Below are positions 50,974-57,715 of a DNA stretch of 64,000 nucleotides, piece by piece (the first letter of the stretch is position 1; each line of letters begins with the position of its first letter). The notes beneath the pieces were generated by a model, which was not told where the DNA came from, searched no databases, and saw only the letters and a program-made list of their open reading frames with translations. A program made the translations under genes and the position numbers. The DNA lies in assembly GCF_003385115.1 (NCBI RefSeq), contig NZ_QUNI01000001.1, positions 248,001 to 312,000 of the forward strand, in the 5' to 3' direction. This DNA is from Flavobacterium aquicola. GTDB taxonomy: Bacteria; Bacteroidota; Bacteroidia; Flavobacteriales; Flavobacteriaceae.

Positions 50974-51030
50974 CTCAGAATAATTATATGGTTACAGAAA
51001 AAAGAAACTATGAATTCAATATTAAAAAAC

Positions 51031-51044
51031 TGAATATTTATTCA
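51031..51044. promoter_or_regulatory. Candidate Lrp-type dyad operator
   Basis: TGAATATTTATTCA is a 6-2-6 palindrome between the divergent regulator and decarboxylase genes. It is about 60 bases from the regulator ATG. AT-rich dyads of this kind are typical of Lrp-family sites. Confidence 0.45.
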
Positions 51045-51126
51045 AATTTAGAATTATATTTTGAATATTAATCAATATAAAGAATTACAATTCTTAAAAA
51101 CTACATTTACAGTAAAAAAAAACAAT

Positions 51127-52287
51127 ATGAAATCCATATCAGAATCATTATCGGAACAAGACAATCAGCGTTTATTCGAATTGAATCAATACATCGAAAA
51201 TGCCCGAGATAATTTCTTGGGTTATCCGGTATCGAAAGATTTTGATTATTCGGAAATCAATCATTTTTTAAAATATCCTATCAATAATCTAGGCGATCCT
51301 TTTGAGGACTGCACTTATAAGGTACAAACCCACGAACTGGAAAGAGAAGTCGTTGCTTTTTTTGCCAAATTATTCCGCGCCAATCCAAAAGATTACTGGG
51401 GTTATGTTACCAATGGAGGTTCCGAAAGCAATTTATACGGATTGTATCTCGCTCGTGAATTATATCCAAAAGCAATGGTTTATTATTCGGAATCAACTCA
51501 TTACAGTGTCCGCAAAAACATTCATTTACTTAATATTCCGAGTATCGTAATCCGTTCGCAGGAAAACGGCGAGATTGATTATACCGATTTTGAAAACACT
51601 GTAAAAATGAACCGTCACAAACCTGCCATTGTGCTGACTACTTTTGGCACGACCATGAAAGAAGCCAAAGATGATGTTTCAAAGATTAAGAATATCCTAA
51701 AAGGACTAGCCATTCAAGACAGCTACATTCATTGTGATGCGGCTTTATCCGGAAGTTACGGAGCTTTTATGGAACCTCGACTACCTTTTGACTTTACAGA
51801 TGGAGCCGACAGCATTTCCATCAGCGGCCATAAATTTATTGGTTCCCCAATCCCAACAGGAGTAATTATCACTAAACGATCCAACAGAGACCGAATCTCC
51901 AAAGGAATTTCATACATCGGATCTTTGGATACAACCATTACAGGATCCCGAAACGGTCATTGTCCATTATTTTTATGGTATGCGATAAAAAAACTAGGAA
52001 CTGAAGGTTTGAAAAAACGCTATCTCCACAGTCTTGAAACAGCCGAATATTGTGAACAAAAACTAAAAAACATAGGCATTCCTGCTTGGAGAAATCCAAA
52101 TTCCATCACAGTAGTTTTTCCAAAAATTGCAGAAAAAGTCAAATCCAAATGGCAATTGGCAACCGAAGGCGATATATCACACGTTATCTGCATGCCTAAT
52201 GTTACCAAGGAACAAATTAATTTATTCATCAATGATATAGAAAACTGTATTGAAAATCCTGAAGAATTGGTAGAATTTGGTTTCTAA
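51127..52287 (+). CDS. hdc: PLP-dependent histidine decarboxylase
   Basis: The 386-residue group II decarboxylase would convert histidine to histamine. It closely follows the bacterial PLP-dependent histidine decarboxylase pattern: YPINNLGDPFEDCTY near residue 44, GYVTNGGSESNLYGLYLARE near 92, YYSESTHYSVRKN near 120, SYIHCDAALSGSYG near 200, SGHKFIGSPIPTGVI near 233 with the PLP Lys at about 236, and TTITGSRNGHCPLFLWYAI near 275. AWRNPNSITVVFP occurs near 320, as in the Morganella and Acinetobacter enzymes. ATG at 51127-51129 is preferred to a TTG at 51061. It is a single gene, divergent from an Lrp-type regulator. Aromatic or diamino acid decarboxylation is less likely but not excluded. Confidence 0.85.
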   Translation: MKSISESLSEQDNQRLFELNQYIENARDNFLGYPVSKDFDYSEINHFLKYPINNLGDPFEDCTYKVQTHELEREVVAFFAKLFRANPKDYWGYVTNGGSESNLYGLYLARELYPKAMVYYSESTHYSVRKNIHLLNIPSIVIRSQENGEIDYTDFENTVKMNRHKPAIVLTTFGTTMKEAKDDVSKIKNILKGLAIQDSYIHCDAALSGSYGAFMEPRLPFDFTDGADSISISGHKFIGSPIPTGVIITKRSNRDRISKGISYIGSLDTTITGSRNGHCPLFLWYAIKKLGTEGLKKRYLHSLETAEYCEQKLKNIGIPAWRNPNSITVVFPKIAEKVKSKWQLATEGDISHVICMPNVTKEQINLFINDIENCIENPEELVEFGF

Positions 52288-52297
52288 GTATAAGTTG

Positions 52298-52347
52298 CGG
52301 ATTAAAATGATTTCCACCGATTAAATCCTTAAAATCATTTTAATCTG
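52298..52347 (+). repeat. Inverted repeat after hdc (possible terminator)
   Basis: A 16-base arm (52298-52313) pairs with 52332-52347 in 15 of 16 positions, followed by GGCTTTTATTTTT. The right arm with its end (AATCTGTGGC) matches the ends of the repeat at 37471-37895, so it is probably a dispersed element acting as terminator. Confidence 0.55.
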
Positions 52348-52373
52348 TGGCTTTTATTTTTAAAGATTAGTTT

Positions 52374-52381
52374 TAACTTTG
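52374..52381 (+). promoter_or_regulatory. Candidate -7 box of the SGNH hydrolase gene
   Basis: TAACTTTG matches the -7 consensus and ends 16 bases before the ATG at 52398, the distance seen at other genes here. This favours that start over the second ATG at 52422. Confidence 0.55.
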
Positions 52382-52397
52382 AATAAAACAAAACTAC

Positions 52398-53051
52398 ATG
52401 CTTTCTGTTTTCAAAATTATCATGGAGAAAAAAATCAAAAATCCAGATTGGGGATATTTAAACAGATACAAAGATGAAAATGCTAAAATTACATCTCTTT
52501 CATTCGAAGAAAAAAGAATAGTATTTTTTGGTGATTCGATCACAGCTGGCTGGGAAACACATGATCCAGAATTCTTTGCAAGCAAAAAGCTTATAAATAG
52601 AGGCATTAATGGTCAGACAACTTCGCAAATGATGCTGCGTTTTAGACCCGATGTAATAGAACTCAAGCCGGCCTCAGTTATTATTTTGGCGGGAACCAAT
52701 GATATCGCTGGGAATACAGGTCCTACTACACTCAAAACTATTCTTGGCAATCTTATATCGATGTGTGAATTAGCCAAAGCGAATGATATAAATCCAATTT
52801 TATGCTCCGTTCTGCCCGCTTTTGATTATCCTTGGCGTAAAGGAATACTGCCCGCAGAAAAAATTTCGAATCTAAATTTCATGATAAAAAAATATGCTGC
52901 AGCAAATAATATTGTGTATGTGGATTATCACTCGGCGATGGCTGATGAACAAAACGGCATGAAATCAATTTATTCAGAAGACGGGGTTCATCCAAATGAA
53001 CATGGCTATCTCATTATGAAATCGATACTAAAATCTGTTATTTCGATGTGA
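52398..53051 (+). CDS. SGNH/GDSL-family hydrolase
   Basis: The 217-residue protein has the SGNH blocks: GDSITAGWE near residue 48 (nucleophile Ser), INGQTTSQM near 72 (Gly), AGTNDIAGNTG near 99 (Asn) and DGVHPNEHGY near 200 (Asp-His). No signal peptide is evident, so it is probably cytoplasmic or exported by another route. It would hydrolyse an ester, such as acyl or acetyl groups on lipids or carbohydrates; the substrate is unknown. The N-terminal extension MLSVFKIIMEKKIKNPDWGY before the block is short and uncertain. Confidence 0.85.
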   Translation: MLSVFKIIMEKKIKNPDWGYLNRYKDENAKITSLSFEEKRIVFFGDSITAGWETHDPEFFASKKLINRGINGQTTSQMMLRFRPDVIELKPASVIILAGTNDIAGNTGPTTLKTILGNLISMCELAKANDINPILCSVLPAFDYPWRKGILPAEKISNLNFMIKKYAAANNIVYVDYHSAMADEQNGMKSIYSEDGVHPNEHGYLIMKSILKSVISM

Positions 53052-53192
53052 TATAATTCTCAAAAATACAGGATTATGTTATATCTCTTAAAACCTTTTT
53101 GCTCTAGCTAATTCTTTAGAGAATCGTTGTTATTTTTTCTAAAAAACACCTTACTTTTACCTCTTCATAAATAACGATACAATTTCATAATC

Positions 53193-53984
53193 ATGACCAA
53201 AGATCTGATTGTTCAAAATATTAGTGCTTTAAAGAATGATTTCACTATAAATTATAGCATAAAGACTAAAACTGAAGCCTTTACCGAAAAATTATTTTAT
53301 ACCTTATTTGATTCTAATGCACCATTAAATGAAAGCATTGATGAATTAGAAAAACAATTCAAGGAAATTGCTTCTCTAGCCTGCAAAAAACCGCAAGACT
53401 GCTGCGAAAGTGCATGGTTTAGTTTTTTAGACAAGCTCCCTAAAGTATTGGAAAATTTAAATAAAGACGCCTCTTATATTTTAGAAAACGATCCAGCTTC
53501 TAATGGAATTGAAGAAATTTACCTCGCCTATCCAGGATTTTACGCTATTGCCATTTATAGACTGAGCCACGAATTGTACTTACTTGACCTGATGCTTTTT
53601 TCAAGATTAATGAGTGAATATGCCCATCGTATCACTGGAACTGATATTCATGCAGGCGCAGATATTGCTTCGCCGTTTTTCATAGATCACGCTACCGGAA
53701 TCGTAATTGGAGAAACTGCGGTTATCGAAAAAAACGTAAAAATATACCAAGGAGTAACTTTGGGAGCATTGAGCGTAAGCAAGGAGATGAAAAACTCAAA
53801 AAGACATCCCACAGTAGAAAAAAATGTCTGCATTTATGCCAATGCAACCATTTTGGGAGGCAATACAATTATAGGCAAAAACAGTATAGTTGGTGGAAAT
53901 TCATGGGTTACTAAATCTATTCCTCATGATTCAATCGTGTTGAACACTACCACAACGGAAGTCAAAATAAAAGAAAAAAAGTAA
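53193..53984 (+). CDS. cysE: Serine O-acetyltransferase
   Basis: The enzyme makes O-acetylserine from serine and acetyl-CoA, the precursor for the adjacent cysteine synthase. The 263-residue protein has the N-terminal helical domain of CysE (about 1-150). The left-handed hexapeptide repeat domain contains ITGTDIHAGADIASPFFIDH (catalytic Asp and His), GIVIGETAVIEKNVKIYQGV and ANATILGGNTIIGKNSIVGG. The hexapeptide motif is clear from residue 155. It is one base upstream of cysM, so the two are cotranscribed and probably translationally coupled. Whether the C-terminal tail (EVKIKEKK) binds CysK cannot be told. Confidence 0.9.
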   Translation: MTKDLIVQNISALKNDFTINYSIKTKTEAFTEKLFYTLFDSNAPLNESIDELEKQFKEIASLACKKPQDCCESAWFSFLDKLPKVLENLNKDASYILENDPASNGIEEIYLAYPGFYAIAIYRLSHELYLLDLMLFSRLMSEYAHRITGTDIHAGADIASPFFIDHATGIVIGETAVIEKNVKIYQGVTLGALSVSKEMKNSKRHPTVEKNVCIYANATILGGNTIIGKNSIVGGNSWVTKSIPHDSIVLNTTTTEVKIKEKK

Positions 53985-53985
53985 A

Positions 53986-54873
53986 ATGAATACCTATAAA
54001 TTAACAGAATTAATTGGGAATACTCCATTAGTAGAGACCGTCAATTTGGTAGCAAATAAAAATGTAAAACTTCTTTTAAAACTTGAAGGCAACAATCCAG
54101 GAGGAAGTGTAAAAGACCGCGCTGCCTACAATATGATTGCTTCAGCCGTTGAAAGAGGAGATATCAAAAAAGGAGACAAATTAATTGAAGCAACGAGCGG
54201 TAACACCGGAATTGCTTTAGCCATGATAGCCCAATTATTCAATATTGAGATTGAATTGGTATTACCCGAAGACTCAACTATTGAACGCACATTAACAATG
54301 CAGGCGTATGGTGCGACAGTTATTCAGACACCCGCAAGCGAAGGAATCATCGGTTCCAGAGATTATGCTGATAAGAAAGTTGCCGAAGGCGGTTATGTTA
54401 TGCTGAATCAATTTGCCAATGATGATAACTGGAAAGCACACTACAAAACTACAGGTCCCGAAATCTGGAATGATACAGACGGAACGGTAACTCATTTTGT
54501 ATCGGCAATGGGAACTACAGGAACAATAATAGGAACTTCTGCCTATTTGAAAGAAAAAAATCCAAACATCCAAATCGTAGGCGCACAACCTAGTGATGGA
54601 TCTCAGATTCCAGGTATTAGAAAGTGGCCACAAGAATATCTGCCTCAAATTTATGATGCCTCAAAAGTCGATCTTACTGTAGATATCAGCGAAGAAGAAG
54701 CCCGCATAATGACCAAAAGATTGGCAAAAGAAGAAGGTATTTTTGCAGGAATGAGCAGCGGAGGATCTGTCGCAGTCGCAGTAAAAATTGCCAACCAACT
54801 GAAATCAGGTGTGATTGTAGCAATAATCTGTGATCGAGGAGATCGTTATTTATCTTCAGATTTATTTGATTGA
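53986..54873 (+). CDS. cysM: Cysteine synthase B type
   Basis: The 295-residue PLP enzyme has ELIGNTPLVETVNL at the N-terminus, the PLP Lys in GGSVKDRAAYNMI near residue 43, the [14 protein letters not shown] loop near 68 and the phosphate-binding GTTGTIIGTSAYL near 175. It is closer to CysM than to CysK in its shorter length and in IPGIRKWPQEYLP near 211. It is the second gene of the cysE-cysM operon, so it probably handles O-acetylserine delivered from CysE. Possession of two cysteine synthases in 5 kb suggests different sulfur donors or conditions. Confidence 0.9.
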   Translation: MNTYKLTELIGNTPLVETVNLVANKNVKLLLKLEGNNPGGSVKDRAAYNMIASAVERGDIKKGDKLIEATSGNTGIALAMIAQLFNIEIELVLPEDSTIERTLTMQAYGATVIQTPASEGIIGSRDYADKKVAEGGYVMLNQFANDDNWKAHYKTTGPEIWNDTDGTVTHFVSAMGTTGTIIGTSAYLKEKNPNIQIVGAQPSDGSQIPGIRKWPQEYLPQIYDASKVDLTVDISEEEARIMTKRLAKEEGIFAGMSSGGSVAVAVKIANQLKSGVIVAIICDRGDRYLSSDLFD

Positions 54874-54875
54874 GA

Positions 54876-54945
54876 AAAGATGCTAAGATTCTGATTTTAT
54901 AAGCTTTAAAAACTTAGAAACTTAGAAACTCAGAAACTTTAAAAG
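54876..54945. repeat. AAACTTAG-type intergenic repeat cluster
   Basis: The spacer holds GATGCTAAGATTCTGA, then TTAGAAACTTAGAAACTCAG repeats, like those at 3846-3938 and 14789-14886. It lies between cysM and the aldo/keto reductase gene. Confidence 0.6.
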
Positions 54946-54952
54946 AAAAAAA

Positions 54953-55939
54953 ATGAACTATAGAAAACTAGGTAAAACCAATTTTAATATTTCAGAAATA
55001 TCACTTGGCACTTGGCAAGTGGGCGGAAAATGGGGTTCTCCCTTTAATGACAAAACTGCCGACGAATTAATCAATACCGCTATCGATAACGGAGTAAATT
55101 TTATTGATACTGCCGATGTTTATGAAAATGGATTGAGCGAAACTGCAGTTGGACGTGTTGTACGTTCCCGTTCAGAACGTATTTATGTAGCTACAAAATG
55201 TGGCCGTCATATCAATCCGCATGTAAATGAAGGTTATCAGCCAAAAGTTTTACAGCAATATGTAGAAGACAGCTTAAAAAGAATGAAGCTGGAAACAATC
55301 GATCTTATTCAGCTGCACTGTCCTCCTACCGAAGTATATTATCGTCCTGAAATATTTGAAATGTTTGACCGCCTTAAAGATCAGGGTAAGATTTTAAACT
55401 TAGGCGTAAGCGTTGAAAAAGTTGAAGAAGCCTTAAAAGCTATTGAATATTCTAATGTAACTACCGTTCAGATTATTTTTAATTTGTTTCGTCAGCGTCC
55501 GTCTGAATTATTTTTTCAGGAAGCTAAAAGAAAAGACATCGGAATTATTGCCAGAGTTCCTCTAGCAAGCGGTCTATTGACTGGAAAATTTGATGCTAAA
55601 ACTACTTTTGACGCTCAGGATCATCGTAATTTTAATCGCAATGGAGATGCTTTTGATAAAGGTGAAACTTTTTCAGGGATAGATTATGAATTGGGATTAA
55701 AAGCCGTTGATGCTTTAAAAGCATTATTTCCCGAAACTGAAAACCTGGCTCCTATTGCCTTACAGTGGATTTTGAGCTTTAATGAAATCAGCTGTATTAT
55801 TCCAGGTGCATCAAAGGAAAGCCATGTTATGTCTAATCTGTCAGTATATGATTTACCAAAACTGACTCCTGAAAAAATCAAGGCCATGAATGCTATTTAT
55901 GAGCAGTACATCAAACCGCAGGTGCATCAGCTTTGGTAA
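54953..55939 (+). CDS. Aldo/keto reductase
   Basis: The 328-residue protein has the AKR barrel with the catalytic tetrad: Asp and Tyr in FIDTADVYENG near residue 52, Lys in VATKCGRH near 80 and His in LIQLHCPP near 118. The NADPH-binding region is near the end (CIIPGASKESHVMSN). It belongs to the YajO/IolS-like group. It would reduce carbonyl compounds or dehydrogenate sugars in the cytoplasm; the substrate is unknown. It is a single gene preceded by an A-rich tract directly before the ATG. Confidence 0.9.
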   Translation: MNYRKLGKTNFNISEISLGTWQVGGKWGSPFNDKTADELINTAIDNGVNFIDTADVYENGLSETAVGRVVRSRSERIYVATKCGRHINPHVNEGYQPKVLQQYVEDSLKRMKLETIDLIQLHCPPTEVYYRPEIFEMFDRLKDQGKILNLGVSVEKVEEALKAIEYSNVTTVQIIFNLFRQRPSELFFQEAKRKDIGIIARVPLASGLLTGKFDAKTTFDAQDHRNFNRNGDAFDKGETFSGIDYELGLKAVDALKALFPETENLAPIALQWILSFNEISCIIPGASKESHVMSNLSVYDLPKLTPEKIKAMNAIYEQYIKPQVHQLW

Positions 55940-56161
55940 AATAGTCTTATTTAAAAAAATTAGATTCCATTTATTACGAGGACTAAAGCAATCCCATACT
56001 GGATTTTCATTATGAATATTTGCCAGTAACAATGTATTTGCTTTATTCCTCGTTATCATTTAGCATAAAAAGAAAATCAGCAAACTCCACTGTATCATTA
56101 AATTACATCCTAAAAATTCTTTCTAACATTTAATATCAAATGGAAAAATCTTCATAAAAAT

Positions 56162-56192
56162 TTGCGTAGTTAAATAACTACACTTATATTTG
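56162..56192 (+). promoter_or_regulatory. Promoter of the arsR operon with operator in its spacer
   Basis: TTG (56162-56164), a 20-base spacer and TATATTTG (56185-56192, exact -7) are followed by the ATG 18 bases later. The palindrome GTAGTTA-AA-TAACTAC (56166-56181) fills the spacer, and a second half-site, TAACTAC, lies at 56201-56207 near the predicted RNA start. Repressor binding here would block RNA polymerase directly. Confidence 0.7.
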
Positions 56193-56210
56193 AAGTCAAA
56201 TAACTACACA

Positions 56211-56534
56211 ATGATATTAAGAAGAGACGTATTTCAAGCTTTAGCAGACCCAACACGCAGATCCATATTACTGCTAGTCGCTGCACAATCCATGACTGCA
56301 GGTGCCATAGCATCCAACTTTGACACCGCAAGACCCACAGTTTCAAAACACCTTCAAATTCTAACTGAATGTGAGCTGTTACTTCAAGTACAGAATGGTC
56401 GGGAAATATCCTATCACTTTAATGCTCAAAAGATGAAAGAAGTGGCAGATTTCATTGAACCATTCCGCCAAATGTGGGAAGAACGATTCAATACATTAGA
56501 AACTGTAATGAAAAATTATAAACCTAAAGAATAA
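56211..56534 (+). CDS. ArsR-family transcriptional repressor
   Basis: The 107-residue winged-helix protein begins [20 protein letters not shown], the ArsR signature, with recognition helix [20 protein letters not shown] near residue 40. It ends near [19 protein letters not shown], which resembles the members next to SRPBCC genes. No metal-binding Cys pair (CxCxxC) is visible, so it is not an arsenic sensor. Its operator lies in its own promoter. It is followed at 6 bases by an SRPBCC gene and then a DoxX-like gene, a recurring operon in Bacteroidota of unknown physiological role. The upstream TTG at 56190 lies within the -7 box and is not used. Confidence 0.88.
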   Translation: MILRRDVFQALADPTRRSILLLVAAQSMTAGAIASNFDTARPTVSKHLQILTECELLLQVQNGREISYHFNAQKMKEVADFIEPFRQMWEERFNTLETVMKNYKPKE

Positions 56535-56540
56535 TTTAAA

Positions 56541-57008
56541 ATGGAACAGAAAACAAAAATCAATGCCGAAGATGGTAAACAGGATCTGGTCATAACAAGG
56601 GAATTTAATTTGCCTTTGGATTTGCTTTTTAAAGCTTACACAGAATCAGAACTTGTTGAACAATGGATGGGCACAAAAGTCCTGAAATTGGATAACAAAA
56701 ATCACGGAAGCTATCAATTTGAAACCTCAAATAATGGTGTTGTCATGTTTAAGGCTAACGGAACCATTCACGAATTTGTTCCAAACCAAAAAATCGTACG
56801 GACATTTGAAATGGAGAATATGCCGATTGGTGTTCAGCTTGAATTTTTAGAATTTGAAAAAATTACCGAAAATACAAGCAATTTAAGAATTCATATCATT
56901 TACAAATCGGTAGCACACAGGGAACAGCAGCTAAAAATGCCTTTTGCTTATGGCTTAAATATGGCTCACAATAAATTAGAGGAAATAGCAACTAAATTAA
57001 ATAAATAA
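56541..57008 (+). CDS. SRPBCC (AHSA1-like) domain protein
   Basis: The 155-residue protein is an SRPBCC/START-like ligand-binding fold with DLVITREFNLPLDLLFKAYT near residue 15 and ESELVEQWMGTKVLKLDNKN near 35. FKANGTIHEFVPNQKIVRTF lies near 75 and the C-terminal helix MPFAYGLNMAHNKLEEIATK near 134. It matches the AHSA1-like family. Such proteins bind hydrophobic molecules or assist chaperones; the ligand is not known. It lies between arsR and a DoxX gene with gaps of only 6 and 2 bases, so it is part of a tight operon. Confidence 0.85.
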   Translation: MEQKTKINAEDGKQDLVITREFNLPLDLLFKAYTESELVEQWMGTKVLKLDNKNHGSYQFETSNNGVVMFKANGTIHEFVPNQKIVRTFEMENMPIGVQLEFLEFEKITENTSNLRIHIIYKSVAHREQQLKMPFAYGLNMAHNKLEEIATKLNK

Positions 57009-57010
57009 TC

Positions 57011-57391
57011 ATGGAAAAACGCAACAAAATAATATACTGGATCGCAACATTATGGCTTGCTTTGGGAATGACATCAACAGGAATTGTACAATTAATTAAA
57101 ATGGACGAAGAAGTTAAAAACTTTTCTAACTTAGGTTATCCTTTATATTTAATGAGCATCCTAGGGGTTTGGAAAATTTTAGGCGTTATTACAATACTTA
57201 TCCCAAAATTTCCTCTATTAAAAGAATGGACGTATGCTGGCTTTTTCTTTGCCATGTCGGGCGCTGCTATTTCTCATATAATTATTGGAGACAACCCAAC
57301 AACACTTATCGGACCATTATTACTATTATTTTTGACAATAGTATCATGGTATTTAAGACCAGTTTCTAGAAAAACAGCGTTCCAAAATTAA
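57011..57391 (+). CDS. DoxX-like membrane protein
   Basis: The 126-residue protein has four hydrophobic helices (about 5-28, 45-65, 70-92 and 98-118). It carries the DoxX-like pattern: GIVQLIKMDEEVKNFSNLGY, then PLYLMSILGVWKILGVITIL with IPKFPLLKEWTYAGFFFAMS. DoxX-like proteins occur with ArsR and SRPBCC genes in Bacteroidota. The function is unknown; roles in redox balance have been proposed for related DoxX proteins. Confidence 0.82.
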   Translation: MEKRNKIIYWIATLWLALGMTSTGIVQLIKMDEEVKNFSNLGYPLYLMSILGVWKILGVITILIPKFPLLKEWTYAGFFFAMSGAAISHIIIGDNPTTLIGPLLLLFLTIVSWYLRPVSRKTAFQN

Positions 57392-57715
57392 TTCAAATAA
57401 AAAAATCTGAATTCTTGAAACTATTTCACCGCAGCTGAGACATATACATTGCTATTTATTTAAAACAGTAGTATCAAAATCAGACAGAATAGCTCCTCAG
57501 ATTCAATATTTTTTATTAGTTTAAAATAACTAATTAATAAGACAAAGCGTATATAACACTAAATTTATTGGATATTTTTCACGAGATTTGACATATATGT
57601 TATATTTTTATCAAATAATCATACAAATTTCAGATTACAGAATACTTACTTAATAATTTAAATTCGAATATTCAAAACAAAGTTATATTAACAAATTATT
57701 TTAAACTAGAATTAA
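57392..57715. other. AT-rich spacer, no gene seen
   Basis: 324 bases separate the DoxX gene from the M13 peptidase gene. Stop codons occur often in all frames. No hairpin terminator or complete promoter pair was found by eye. Confidence 0.5.

Noticed and set aside
56190..56210. TTG start for the ArsR regulator seven codons upstream
   Set aside because: It falls inside the -7 box TATATTTG, and the family N-terminus begins at the ATG at 56211.
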